A DNA stretch of 64,000 nt, taken from NCBI GenBank assembly GCA_045599185.1, contig JAZRVO010000016.1, positions 11,537 to 75,536 on the forward strand, written 5' to 3'. A program made the translations under genes and the position numbers. Source of the stretch: UBA1240 sp045599185 (lineage in GTDB: Bacteria > Spirochaetota > Spirochaetia > Treponematales > Treponemataceae). Numbering within the stretch: position 1 is the stretch's first letter; each line of letters opens with the position of its first letter. The notes under the pieces were generated by a model, which saw nothing but the letters and a program-made list of their open reading frames with translations, had not been told where the DNA came from and did not search any database. This document shows positions 8,968-17,072 of this stretch, in pieces.

Positions 8968-9119
8968 ATCCGCCTTCTGTAATTCGGTTAAAATGTTTTG
9001 CGCTTTGCAATTTTTTTTGGGGCGCCGCCGGGTACATAATAGAATTAAATGGTATTCTTGCTCTAGTGCCTGAATGCTGACCATTTCGGATGTCCGTTGC
9101 CAGCAACAGTGCATGACGT

Positions 9120-9294
9120 GCAACAGCACTGGCACACGTGTACGTGCGGTATACGTACTGTAGAATGTTGTACACTAACAACGATGTTTGCATATTCAAA
9201 AAATGTTCAGGAAAATCTTACGACGGAACAGAAAAAGGCAATTGGAAATATAATTGAAGAAATAAAAAAGAAGGCTTTATCATGGCAGAATTGA
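9120..9294 (+). pseudogene. Remnant of a RelE/HigB-type toxin gene
   Basis: From 9183 the frame reads MFAYSKNVQENLTTEQKKAI and a helical tail IIEEIKKKAL, closely resembling the C-terminus of PF06296-type RelE toxins (consensus like 'FAYxKNxxxNLTxxxKxAL'). Upstream, a different frame contains GTRVRAVYVL followed by a stop, resembling the 'ARVIYxx' strand that normally precedes it. So the toxin appears broken by at least one frameshift and its N-terminus is missing. It overlaps the start of the antitoxin gene by 13 bp, the usual toxin-first arrangement. Confidence 0.55.
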
Positions 9295-9629
9295 CATTTG
9301 AATCGGCATTGACGGATGAACAGATTGCAGAAAATTTTAAGAACATTTCGTTTTTTGACGGATTAATGAACGGCTTAAACGAAGTCTTGGCTTATGAAAA
9401 AGGTTCTTCAAAAGCAGAAACTTATGCCAGGAAAAGCAGTCTTCCAGAAGTTGACGTTGCTAAAGAAAGAGCTTCGCTTAATATGACGCAGAAAGCCTTT
9501 GCCACGCTGATTGGTGTTTCAAAAAGAACCGTTGAAGCATGGAAATCTGGGAAATGTACACCGTCCCCAACTGCAAAAAAACTTATTCATTTAATCAGCA
9601 TAGATCCTTCTCTTGTTCAAAAACTGTAA
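9282..9629 (+). CDS. HigA-type XRE-family antitoxin/transcriptional regulator
   Basis: 115 residues. The C-terminal half is an XRE helix-turn-helix: RASLNMTQKAFATLIGVSKRT followed by VEAWKSGKCTPSPTAKKLI, with the canonical 'Q..FA...GVS..TV..WE.G...P' spacing. The N-terminal half is helical and would bind a toxin. It overlaps the decayed RelE-type toxin remnant immediately upstream, so it is an orphan antitoxin that may still repress its own promoter or neutralise related toxins. Cytoplasmic, DNA-binding. Confidence 0.8.
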   Translation: MAELTFESALTDEQIAENFKNISFFDGLMNGLNEVLAYEKGSSKAETYARKSSLPEVDVAKERASLNMTQKAFATLIGVSKRTVEAWKSGKCTPSPTAKKLIHLISIDPSLVQKL

Positions 9630-9740
9630 ACCCGGTCAATAAAGCAGGCTTTTGCCCGGCTGCAAGTGGCAAGTGGCAGAGATTTTGCTAGGCGGAGAGT
9701 TTTTTGCAAGCAGAAAAATTTTAACGTACCGAACCCGTAA

Positions 9741-9779
9741 AAAAAAGTTCCCGTAAAACCTGTTTACGGGAACTTTTTC
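9741..9779. terminator. Bidirectional intrinsic terminator
   Basis: Perfect 12-bp stem AGTTCCCGTAAA/TTTACGGGAACT (9746-9757 with 9763-9774), flanked by an A run on the left and a T run on the right. It can end both the antitoxin transcript (plus) and the YczE-like gene (minus). Confidence 0.85.
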
Positions 9780-9820
9780 GCATTATTACCTGATAAAATT
9801 GTACTTTTGCTTTTTCAGGT

Positions 9821-10492
9821 TCAGGCTTCGCCGTCTTTTGGCAGGCCTAAAAGCGGGCGGGCTACCAGCCGGTTGAAAAATTCAATAAGCGGTCCCATAA
9901 AGAACGCGGTAATAATTGTACCGATGCCGGCAATCGTCGGAATCTGCTTTATTGTTCCGCCGGCAAGAAGGAACAGTGCACAGCCTGCAATAACGCAAAC
10001 CAAATCGGTGCAAATGCGAATGTACTGAAACTTTCCAAGCTTCCATTTGTAGGCAAAAACAATTGCAACTGCGTCGTAGGTTGAAACACCAAGGTTTGCC
10101 GTCATGTAAAGTGCCGAACCGAAACAGATGATTACAATTCCAACCAGCAGGCAGGCAGCCCGCACCACGTAGGAAGGGTCTACAATCACGGTCTGCAAAT
10201 ATTCATAGGTGAACTGGGTAATGTAACCAAGCAGAAAAAGGTTGATGAAAGTAGCAATACCAATGCGCGAACGGTCGGCAATTAAGCTGAAAAGCAGCAG
10301 AATTACGTTTACGATAACGTACAATGTGCCGAATTTTATCGGTATCAGTTCGTCAAGTCCTGCCATAAGCGACTGAAACGGGTCTACGCCGAGGGCTGCA
10401 ATTTTGAAAATTCCTACCGAAATGGCGCAGATAATAACACCAAACAGCGACATGGCAATTCGTTTTGCCAAAATCTTATTTTTTTCTTCCAT
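9821..10492 (-). CDS. YczE/YyaS/YitT-family membrane protein
   Basis: 223 residues, mostly hydrophobic, with five or six predicted membrane segments (for example MSLFGVIICAISVGIF, LYVIVNVILLLFSLI, ACLLVGIVIICFGSALYM). The pattern 'GxGIxxxALGVDPFQ' at residues 20-40 and MTANLGVSTYDAVA in the middle are typical of the YczE/YitT family. The function of the family is not settled; membrane permease-like roles have been suggested. ATG at 10492 has AGGAAC upstream. A palindromic dispersed repeat lies directly upstream of its promoter region. Confidence 0.82.
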   Translation of the reverse strand: MEEKNKILAKRIAMSLFGVIICAISVGIFKIAALGVDPFQSLMAGLDELIPIKFGTLYVIVNVILLLFSLIADRSRIGIATFINLFLLGYITQFTYEYLQTVIVDPSYVVRAACLLVGIVIICFGSALYMTANLGVSTYDAVAIVFAYKWKLGKFQYIRICTDLVCVIAGCALFLLAGGTIKQIPTIAGIGTIITAFFMGPLIEFFNRLVARPLLGLPKDGEA

Positions 10493-10532
10493 TATAATTG
10501 TTCCTGTATATTCTTCAAAAAAATTATTTCAT

Positions 10533-10613
10533 TTTGTCATGCTGAATTTGCTAACCTTCAGCGGCTGTGCACAGCATCTACCATTGATTACAAACCAAGT
10601 TCGGAATGACAAA
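10533..10613. repeat. Dispersed palindromic repeat, copy A
   Basis: About 80 bp bounded by TTTGTCATGCTGAA and TTCGGAATGACAAA, which are inverted with respect to each other. The core reads CTTCAGCGGCTGTGCACAGC. It closely matches 17073-17154 and, without its right end, 10619-10664. It lies upstream of the YczE-like gene in non-coding DNA. It resembles a REP/MITE-like element. Confidence 0.75.
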
Positions 10614-10618
10614 CCAAC

Positions 10619-10664
10619 GTCATGCTGAATTTGTTAGCCTTCGGCGGCTGCGCACAGTATTTAT
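10619..10664. repeat. Dispersed repeat, copy B (right end lost)
   Basis: GTCATGCTGAATTTGTTAGC, then CTTCGGCGGCTGCGCACAG, matches the left half of copy A in the same orientation just 6 bp further on. The copy runs into the 3' end of the alcohol dehydrogenase gene and has no terminal ATGACA. Confidence 0.65.
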
Positions 10665-11842
10665 TACAGCATCAGGCGGTAAATTGCTTCAACGTCTTTC
10701 TGTTCAAGGGTGGTAAAACCGCTGATTTTGCCGCTTGTGTTGCCGTTACCGTAACAGCAGGTATGGGCAAGTTTTTCAATGTCGGCTTCTTTTGCGCCAA
10801 GTTCTGCAAAGTTTTTAGGCATGCCAATTGAAACCAGAAAATTCCGCAAGGCTTCAATACCGGCTTTTGCAGTGCGTTCAGGATTATCAAAATCCATCTG
10901 GCAGCCCCAAACGCGCACGGCGATTTTTGCAAAGCGCATAACATCGTGCTGCAATGTGTAAGTAAATACCGCAGGCATGGCAACCGCAAGCCCTGCACCG
11001 TGGGCGCAGTCGTACAGTGCAGAAAGTTCGTGTTCCACGTTATGGCTTGTCCAGTCCTGGCTGCGACCGACACCGCAGGAATTGTTGTGCGCCATCATGC
11101 CGCCCCACATAATATTTGCGCGTGCATCGTAATCGTCAGGGTTTACCATAACTTTAGGGGCTTCGTTTACCATAGCAAGAATGAGCGCTTCAATCATGCG
11201 GTCTGTAACTTCGACATTTTTGGTGTTTGTAAGGTAGCGTTCGTAAAGGTGGGCAATAATATCGGTAATGCCGCAGGCTGTTTGATAAGCAGGCAGTGTC
11301 TGGGTTAGTGCCGGGTTAAGTACCGAAAATTTCGGGCGATATGCTTCGCCGCTTGCACCGCGCTTAATCATGCCGTCTTCTTTTGTAATTACGGAATCCG
11401 GCGAACCTTCTGAACCGGCGGCGGCAATGGTTAAAACCGTACCGATTGGAAGGGCTTTTTCTACGGGTTTTCCTTCGTAATAATCCCAAAAGTCGCCGTC
11501 GTAAACGGCACCGGCTGCAATTGCCTTGGAAGAATCGATTGTACTTCCGCCGCCAACTGCAAGAATAAAATCAATTTTCTTTTCGCGGCACAATTTAATG
11601 CCTTCGTAAACAAGTCCGCTTCTCGGGTTTGGTTTTACGCCGCCAAGTTCGGTATAGGCAATGTTTTCTGCGGCAAGAGATTTTTTAACTCTGTCAAGCA
11701 ACCCCGATTTTATAACTGAACCGCCGCCAAAATGAATGAGCACGTTTGAACCGCCAAAGCGTTTTACCAGCTGTCCGCACTGGGTTTCGGCGTCTTTACC
11801 GAATGCAAAATAAGTTGGCGCGTAAAATGAAAAATTTTCCAT
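10664..11842 (-). CDS. Iron-containing alcohol dehydrogenase (butanol dehydrogenase/YqhD-like)
   Basis: 392 residues of the group III (Fe-dependent) alcohol dehydrogenase family. The N-terminus has FSFYAPTYFAFGKD, then the nucleotide-binding VLIHFGGGSV and the GGGSTIDSSKAIAAG signature near residue 100. Metal ligands are recognisable in the TDIIAHLYERY region and in VEHELSALYDCAHGAGLA, with HxxxH-type spacing. It should reduce short-chain aldehydes with NAD(P)H during fermentation. ATG at 11842 has AGGAG upstream. It is monocistronic: a repeat follows it and a 300-bp intergenic region precedes it. Confidence 0.9.
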   Translation of the reverse strand: MENFSFYAPTYFAFGKDAETQCGQLVKRFGGSNVLIHFGGGSVIKSGLLDRVKKSLAAENIAYTELGGVKPNPRSGLVYEGIKLCREKKIDFILAVGGGSTIDSSKAIAAGAVYDGDFWDYYEGKPVEKALPIGTVLTIAAAGSEGSPDSVITKEDGMIKRGASGEAYRPKFSVLNPALTQTLPAYQTACGITDIIAHLYERYLTNTKNVEVTDRMIEALILAMVNEAPKVMVNPDDYDARANIMWGGMMAHNNSCGVGRSQDWTSHNVEHELSALYDCAHGAGLAVAMPAVFTYTLQHDVMRFAKIAVRVWGCQMDFDNPERTAKAGIEALRNFLVSIGMPKNFAELGAKEADIEKLAHTCCYGNGNTSGKISGFTTLEQKDVEAIYRLML

Positions 11843-12146
11843 AAATAAATTCTCCTGCCTTTGCTTTAAACTGAAAAATCAGCTGAAAATATGCGCCGCT
11901 TATAAAAAATTAACAAAACAGCGCATTTTTAAGGATAACACAGCCCAAAGTACCTGTATAGTTTGTTATTGCTTATTTTACTTGGTAAAGTGAATAATAC
12001 GCGCTGTATATGGCAAAAAATATTTCGCCATTTCAGCCAAGCCGAAGCAGCCTGCACGAAGCAAAAATCATATTAAAACCAGGCCCGGTATGACAGATTT
12101 TTCAAGCTTTTGCGGAATTATGACTGAGGATAACAGTTTTTATGTT
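11843..12146. other. Intergenic region upstream of the alcohol dehydrogenase
   Basis: No gene is supportable. On the minus strand AAAATGCGC (about 11930) and GCGCATATTTT (about 11886) form an interrupted inverted repeat enclosing TTGTTAATTTTTTATAAG. Its left half equals a Rex half-site (TTGTTAA) and its right half fits poorly. A second small palindrome, TGGCAAAAAATATTTCGCCA, lies at 12011-12030. Both could be regulatory sites for the dehydrogenase. Confidence 0.35.
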
Positions 12147-13304
12147 TCAACAGCTGAAATTATAAAAAACCCTGATATAATCCCAAAAATCTATTCCGTA
12201 TTTGCAGCCAAAACGCACTGTAACCGTATTGTTTTTGGGGCTTATATAAATAATCTGACCAAGATTGCCGTAAGCAAAAAAATCGGAGTCACCGTCATTA
12301 CGGCGCATTATGTACCAAAAATAACCGTAACAACCGCCGTCAATTCCTTTTAAAACCTGCGGTCCCCATTTATTTTTATAGCCGTAATATTCCAGCCCTT
12401 TTCCGTCGTCGGCAAGGCATTTTTCTATCCATTCGGCACTAACAACCTGCTGTCCCATTGCCCGGCCCTTATCCCTGAAAAGGCAGCCGAACCGCACAAA
12501 ATCCATTGCAGTTGCATTAATGCCGCTTTCCATCTTTTCAAAGGCATCATTACGGCTGTCCAAACTCCAGCTTGCGTCAGCTTCCGCACCCATTTTTGCC
12601 CACAGACAGCGGCTAAGATATTCTGCAACACTAAACCCCGATGCGCGTTCAATAATTAAGCCCAGCAGAAGCGGATTATAATTGTTGTACAGAAAATGCC
12701 TGCCCGGTTCTTCGGCAATTTTAGTTTTTTCCAGCGCCAGCTGCCGCAGACCGGGATTCCAGTAAGTTTCGGTATCGTCGCCAAAAATGCCGCTTTCGCT
12801 GTATTTTATGCCCGAACACATTTTCATCAAATCTTCAATGGTAATTTTTTCAAAACCGGCGTCGCGCTCCAGAAGTTCCGGCAGCCATTTTGCAATGCTT
12901 TCCTTTTCGCTTGCAATTTTGCCTTCTTCAATAAGGCAGCCAATCATTGCAGAATTAAAAACTTTTGCAACTGAAAACGAAGTAACAATTGAATTCCGGT
13001 TAAAGCCCGTGCCGTATTTTTCAAAAACAACAGAATCATCTTTTACAACAATCATCGCCTGTGTCTGCGTTTTTTCAAAAAACTCGTCTAAATTTTTGCA
13101 GTTAAAAGAATCAGTAAAATATTCCGCAATATTCGGGTCAATTTTTTCATCAAACACGCGAACCGTTTCGCCGCGCCCAATCGTTCTTGCCGGAAAATAT
13201 TCGTAATCAAAAACAGAAACATCAAAGCGCTCAATCGCGCGCCGCTGGGTAGCCGTGCAAGACGAAAAACAAAGCACAGCCAGCAAAAACAAAAACTTTT
13301 TCAT
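12147..13304 (-). CDS. Serine hydrolase, class C beta-lactamase-like lipoprotein
   Basis: About 385 residues. It starts MKKFLFLLAVLCFSSC, a lipoprotein signal peptide with the modified Cys at about residue 16, so it is membrane-anchored on the cell surface or periplasmic side. The penicillin-binding/class C fold is shown by SVAK (SxxK with the catalytic Ser), YNNYNP (YxN) and, later, GGCYGYFW in place of the usual HTG/KTG. These enzymes are esterases, peptidases or beta-lactamases, and substrate is unknown. The ATG at 13304 overlaps the stop of the upstream small gene in an ATGA junction, suggesting translational coupling. Confidence 0.82.
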   Translation of the reverse strand: MKKFLFLLAVLCFSSCTATQRRAIERFDVSVFDYEYFPARTIGRGETVRVFDEKIDPNIAEYFTDSFNCKNLDEFFEKTQTQAMIVVKDDSVVFEKYGTGFNRNSIVTSFSVAKVFNSAMIGCLIEEGKIASEKESIAKWLPELLERDAGFEKITIEDLMKMCSGIKYSESGIFGDDTETYWNPGLRQLALEKTKIAEEPGRHFLYNNYNPLLLGLIIERASGFSVAEYLSRCLWAKMGAEADASWSLDSRNDAFEKMESGINATAMDFVRFGCLFRDKGRAMGQQVVSAEWIEKCLADDGKGLEYYGYKNKWGPQVLKGIDGGCYGYFWYIMRRNDGDSDFFAYGNLGQIIYISPKNNTVTVRFGCKYGIDFWDYIRVFYNFSC

Positions 13305-13534
13305 GCCCCAAATATAGCAGAATTTGCTATTTTGTTGCACGGCATTTCCTTTTGCAGTTCAAGTGCGTCTTTATTGAATTTTACAGAACCGAAATATTGA
13401 GATTTATCGTTTTTTGAATTATTTTGCGAAGGAAGGTTATATTTGTACATTATATATTCAATATAATTTTCCAAATCTGCAAGACATTCCTGCGGCATAG
13501 ATTTTATCTGTTCAATCATAACGTCATAGCTCAT
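13301..13534 (-). CDS. Small antitoxin-like protein (DUF2281/VapB-like)
   Basis: 77 residues. The first half (SYDVMIEQIKSMPQECLADL and the helix YIEYIMYKYN) matches the pattern of DUF2281/VapB-like antitoxins that begin with 'xxxLIEQIKxLPEExLxE'. The second half is polar and probably unstructured. ATG has AGGAGTTTGAA upstream. No toxin (PIN or RelE) lies next to it; instead it is coupled by ATGA to the serine hydrolase lipoprotein. It is therefore either an orphan antitoxin or a small regulator of that gene. Confidence 0.6.
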   Translation of the reverse strand: MSYDVMIEQIKSMPQECLADLENYIEYIMYKYNLPSQNNSKNDKSQYFGSVKFNKDALELQKEMPCNKIANSAIFGA

Positions 13535-13599
13535 TTCAAACTCCTATAAATAAGTATAGCAAATTTTCAGAATGTTTTTTTTGCAGCCAAAGCGCACTG

Positions 13600-14019
13600 T
13601 TACAGGGCTTTTGTCAATATCAGTTCCATGGGCTGTTCGTAGCCGGGAACATTGACCGTAAAGCCGCCGCTGTCTTTGTAGCCGATTTTGCGGTAAAAAT
13701 GCTGGGCGTTTTCATCCACCTGGGTTGATGTCATAACCATGCCGTAGCCCTGTTTTTTCATGTCGGCTTCCCAGTGTTCCATTATCATTCTGCCCAGACC
13801 ATGCCGCTGTGCACCGGGGCTTACAAAAAGCATGGTACAAAAAGGCGTGTTGTCCCAAAACAAATTGAAGCGCAAAATAGCGGCGGGTGCGCCGTCCACC
13901 AGCAGAACATAGCCCTGACGGGCTCTAACTTTCTTTTCAAATTCGCTTTCTGGCAAATGCCGGTCTAAACTGAACCAAAAATCTTTGTCGCTGTTTTCCG
14001 CATATCTGATTTTTACCAC
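13600..14019 (-). CDS. GNAT-family N-acetyltransferase
   Basis: 139 residues. The CoA-binding loop is GAQRHGLGRMIMEHWE (RxxGxG form, RHGLGR) around residues 90-105, followed by QVDENAQHFYRKIGYKDSGG, the classical C-terminal motif B with 'A..FY...GF'. GTG start at 14019 is supported by GGAGAATTAGA. It transfers acetyl from acetyl-CoA to an unknown amine. Divergent from the methyltransferase gene, with about 140 bp between. Confidence 0.82.
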   Translation of the reverse strand: MVKIRYAENSDKDFWFSLDRHLPESEFEKKVRARQGYVLLVDGAPAAILRFNLFWDNTPFCTMLFVSPGAQRHGLGRMIMEHWEADMKKQGYGMVMTSTQVDENAQHFYRKIGYKDSGGFTVNVPGYEQPMELILTKAL

Positions 14020-14159
14020 TCTAATTCTCCAAATTTCTTTAATTGCATTGCAAAACCGGCGTCTGGTGCGTTTTTACTTCAACTATTGTACAGCAAAAGT
14101 TGAAAATTTTTTAATTTTTGGGCTAAATTATCTTAGCAAAAACAAACGGAGACGCGCCG

Positions 14160-14756
14160 ATGATTTGGGATAAACTTTCGCCTTTTTACGATTTTTTTGA
14201 AAAGATTTACAACGGCAAGTGTTTTAAAGGCATTGCGCTGGAAATTGTAAATTATGTAGAAGCCGGTGACACGGTTTTGGAATGTGCCTGCGGAACCGGG
14301 CTTTTGTCCGCGCCAATTGCAGGCAAGTGCAAAAAGCTTGTTGCAACAGATTTTTCCGAAGGAATGCTGAAGCAGTGCGCCAAAAAACTGAAAAAATTTT
14401 CCAACGTTTCAATTGAAAAGCAAAGCATTTTGCAGTTGCCCTACCCGGACAATTCTTTTGACGTGGTAGTTGCCGCAAACGTAATTCACCTGCTGGGCGA
14501 ACCCGAAAAAGCCATTAACGAATTAAAGCGTGTATGCAAAGCTGGCGGCAAAATTGTTATTCCAACCTACGTTAACAGCGAAAAGAAAAACGCCGTAATT
14601 GCGGCAAAACTTTTGGGCAAAACCGGCGTAGATTTTAAGCGGCAGTTCAGCCTGCAAAGCTATAAAGAATTTTTTGAAAGCTTCGGCATTACAAATGCTG
14701 AATACAAAACAGTGCCCGGCAGAATGCCTTGCTGTTTTGCAAGCTTCATCAACTAA
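14160..14756 (+). CDS. Class I SAM-dependent methyltransferase
   Basis: 198 residues. Motif I is VLECACGTGLLS (ExxCGTG) at residues 38-50, motif II LVATDFSEGML binds the SAM ribose, and motif post-I/III appears as LPYPDNSFDVVVAANVIHLL. The length suits a UbiE/Methyltransf_11-type enzyme acting on a small molecule; substrate is unknown. Starts at ATG 14160 with GGAG 8 nt upstream. It is the only plus-strand gene in its vicinity and has its own terminator. Confidence 0.85.
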   Translation: MIWDKLSPFYDFFEKIYNGKCFKGIALEIVNYVEAGDTVLECACGTGLLSAPIAGKCKKLVATDFSEGMLKQCAKKLKKFSNVSIEKQSILQLPYPDNSFDVVVAANVIHLLGEPEKAINELKRVCKAGGKIVIPTYVNSEKKNAVIAAKLLGKTGVDFKRQFSLQSYKEFFESFGITNAEYKTVPGRMPCCFASFIN

Positions 14757-14773
14757 AAAACAAAACTGAAAAC

Positions 14774-14830
14774 AAAACGGCGAAGCCAAGACACGCAGAA
14801 GATTAAAGTCTTGCCTTCGCCGTTTTTAAA
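14774..14830 (+). terminator. Intrinsic terminator of the methyltransferase gene
   Basis: Long stem AAAACGGCGAAGCCAAGAC/GTCTTGCCTTCGCCGTTTT with one mismatch and a T run at 14821-14826. It lies 18 bp after the stop. Confidence 0.8.
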
Positions 14831-14841
14831 GTTTGCCATAA

Positions 14842-14882
14842 AACACAAAAAAAACCCTGACGCGCTGCATCAGGGTTTTTGT
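14842..14882. terminator. Intrinsic terminator, mainly of the formate transporter gene
   Basis: Stem AACCCTGA/TCAGGGTT with A run before and T run after, so it works in both directions. It lies just beyond the 3' end of the minus-strand transporter gene. Confidence 0.75.
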
Positions 14883-14887
14883 ATCAT

Positions 14888-15682
14888 TTATTCGTTGTCT
14901 GTACTTGAAAGGAAAATTAACCAGTAGCCTGCACCAACCAGAACAGAACCACCAACAATATTGCCAAGTGTTACCGGCAGCAAATTGTTAAGCATCATGT
15001 TAGCCCAGGTTAAGCCTTCTGCCTGACCGCCGTTAAACATCTGGGCAAAAAGACCAGCCGGAATGAAATACATGTTTGCAACTGAGTGTTCAAAACCACA
15101 GATAACAAACAGCGCAACAGGCAAATACAAAGAAAGAATCTTGCCGATTACGTCTTCTGTTGAGAAAGAACACCATACTGCAATACAAACCATGAAGTTA
15201 CACAAAACACCTTTTATAAAAGCTTCCATAAAAGGCATATTTGCTTTTGTAACAGCAGTTGAAAGAACTTTATCCAGCAGTGCGCCGTTAAATACGTTCA
15301 AAACGTTGCCGTAATTAACCAGAAACGCAATTGCAACGCCACCAACAAAGTTGCCCAAATAAACAACAAGCCAGCTGCGCAGCATGGAACGAAGATATGT
15401 ATTCTTAGAAAGGACAGAAATGGTTATAAGACAGTTACCGGTAAACAATTCGCCGCCGGCAATAGTAATCATCATCAATCCAATAGGAAACACAAGTCCA
15501 CTCAAACAGCGGCCAACTGCCGGTGAAGAAGAAGCACACATAGCAATCTGGCTGCCTAATGCACCGAATGCAATAAATGCACCTCCAAAGATTCCGAGCA
15601 AAAACAGTACCCAAGATTTTCGGACTGTTTTTCCATCACCAACCATAATATAAATCTCTGCGATTTCTCCTGGTGAATTCAT
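14888..15682 (-). CDS. Formate/nitrite transporter family protein (FocA/NirC)
   Basis: 264 residues with six hydrophobic segments. Family patterns are LLGIFGGAFIAFGALGSQIA at the N-terminal pore repeat, GGELFTGNC in the middle, and GFEHSVANMYFIPAG with the pore histidine (H in EHSVANM), then NIVGGSVLVG. It is a pentameric channel exchanging formate (or nitrite) across the inner membrane, consistent with mixed-acid fermentation. ATG at 15682 has AGGAAG upstream. Monocistronic, with its own promoter and terminator. Confidence 0.88.
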   Translation of the reverse strand: MNSPGEIAEIYIMVGDGKTVRKSWVLFLLGIFGGAFIAFGALGSQIAMCASSSPAVGRCLSGLVFPIGLMMITIAGGELFTGNCLITISVLSKNTYLRSMLRSWLVVYLGNFVGGVAIAFLVNYGNVLNVFNGALLDKVLSTAVTKANMPFMEAFIKGVLCNFMVCIAVWCSFSTEDVIGKILSLYLPVALFVICGFEHSVANMYFIPAGLFAQMFNGGQAEGLTWANMMLNNLLPVTLGNIVGGSVLVGAGYWLIFLSSTDNE

Positions 15683-15731
15683 TTTTACTTCCTAATTTCC
15701 TATATATTAATTTTGTGTTATTTATAGTATC

Positions 15732-15766
15732 ACAAATTAAATTCATTGTACAGAATTAAAATTTTC
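15732..15766 (-). promoter_or_regulatory. Candidate sigma-70 promoter of the formate transporter gene
   Basis: Minus strand TGTACA, 17 nt, TACTAT, about 50 nt before the start codon. The -35 matches TTGACA at 4 of 6 and the -10 matches TATAAT at 5 of 6. The surrounding DNA is strongly A/T-rich. Confidence 0.45.
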
Positions 15767-15848
15767 ATATTAGTGAATTAACGTTAGCAGTAAAATAACA
15801 TATTACGCTACGCACAAGGCAAACAGACAGAACTTTAAATAAGCGGAT

Positions 15849-16343
15849 TTACCTTTTTTGTTCAATTACGGTTTTTACCAGCTGCCACGCAATGCCACCT
15901 TCCCGCAGCAATGGCAGGGCGTTTTCAAGCTTTACCCATTCTACCGCGTCCACCTCGCCGGACATTACAAAATCTTTTTTATTTACTTCAGCCATATAGC
16001 CCAGCATAAGCATTTCTTTTTTTTCGTAAGGGTAGCTTTTTATAAACCGAAGCCTTTCAACATCCTGCCCTATTTCTTCCTTAACTTCCCTTATTACGGT
16101 TTCTTCTGCCGATTCGCCAAGTTTCATAATGCCTGCAACGCACACGTATTTTGTAGCAGAAACATAATTCTGCCGCAGCAGGGCAATTTCGCCGCATTCG
16201 TTTACCACGGCGGCAATAATGCTGGTAGTAAACATGTCCCACAAAGGCACGCTGCATTTTTCGCAGAAAGGAATGAACCCTTCATCGCCAATTTCCCTGC
16301 TGGTTAATTTTGAACCGCAAAACGGACAGTACACAAATTTCAT
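15849..16343 (-). CDS. Nudix hydrolase with N-terminal zinc ribbon
   Basis: 164 residues. Two CxxC pairs at the N-terminus (CPFC and CEKC) form a zinc ribbon. The Nudix box is complete: G-x5-E in GIMKLGE, then RE and EEIG in REVKEEIG, at residues 72-93. It hydrolyses a nucleoside-diphosphate-linked compound. The zinc ribbon is shared with NudC-type NADH/deNADding pyrophosphatases, but the protein is much shorter and lacks their SQPWPFPxS motif, so the substrate is open. ATG with AAGGAAG. Confidence 0.85.
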   Translation of the reverse strand: MKFVYCPFCGSKLTSREIGDEGFIPFCEKCSVPLWDMFTTSIIAAVVNECGEIALLRQNYVSATKYVCVAGIMKLGESAEETVIREVKEEIGQDVERLRFIKSYPYEKKEMLMLGYMAEVNKKDFVMSGEVDAVEWVKLENALPLLREGGIAWQLVKTVIEQKR

Positions 16344-16377
16344 ATTTGCTTCCTTATATATAAGAGTTTTTTAATGC

Positions 16378-16974
16378 TTATTCTGCAATGGTTTTACCAA
16401 GCTGGTATGCCTGAAGGCAAAAAGTGCCGGCACGCTGGCGGCGGTTTTCGTCGTTGCCATAGCCGCGGGTCATTTCGTCAAAAACGAAAAATTCACATTT
16501 TTTTGCGCGGTCGTGAATGCGGTCGCCAATCATGGTGCATTTAATTGCTTCAATCTGTTCACGGCGAATGGCTTCACTCTGGCTTCCGCCCATTGTCATA
16601 ATAAAAACGGCTTTTTCAAGGGTTTTCATGCTGCGGCTGCCGTAAGCATAGCCGTAAGTCCACACGCGCTGAAACCAGCCTTCAAGCATTGCCGGTGCAG
16701 AAGTCCAGAAATTTGGAAAAATAAAGACAATCGCGTCTGATTTTTCTATTTTTTCCTGTTCGGCCTTAACGTCGGCAGGTATTTCCATCGTTTCATTGTA
16801 AAAGGCCTCGCGCAGATATTCGCTTTCGCTTATTACCGGGTTAAAGTTTTGCGCGTACAAATCGCTAATCAGGCATTCGTTTCCGGCTTCAACTGCGCCT
16901 TTTACAAAAGCCTGTTTTGCAGAAAAAGTAAAACTGCTGCTGCTTGGGTGGCAGTAAACTACCAGAATTTTCAT
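16378..16974 (-). CDS. NAD(P)H-dependent flavodoxin-fold oxidoreductase
   Basis: About 198 residues of the NQO/MdaB-KefF type flavodoxin fold. The FMN phosphate loop is HPSSSSFTFS near residues 8-17. The middle has the family motif IFPNFWTSAPAMLEGWFQRVW, with the PxxW...P.xLK region, and a second flavin contact MTMGGSQ. It probably reduces quinones or nitro compounds with two electrons. I start it at ATG 16974 after GAAGGGGGA; the frame is open a little further but has no site. It lies 34 bp downstream of the Nudix gene's stop on the other side of a small gap, same strand. Confidence 0.85.
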   Translation of the reverse strand: MKILVVYCHPSSSSFTFSAKQAFVKGAVEAGNECLISDLYAQNFNPVISESEYLREAFYNETMEIPADVKAEQEKIEKSDAIVFIFPNFWTSAPAMLEGWFQRVWTYGYAYGSRSMKTLEKAVFIMTMGGSQSEAIRREQIEAIKCTMIGDRIHDRAKKCEFFVFDEMTRGYGNDENRRQRAGTFCLQAYQLGKTIAE

Positions 16975-17072
16975 AAATCCCCCTTCAAATAACTTCAAAT
17001 AACTTCAACAGAATAGAACAGTAAACAATTTTTATTCAAATTACAAGTTTTGCTTAGCAGTTTCAATTTCAC

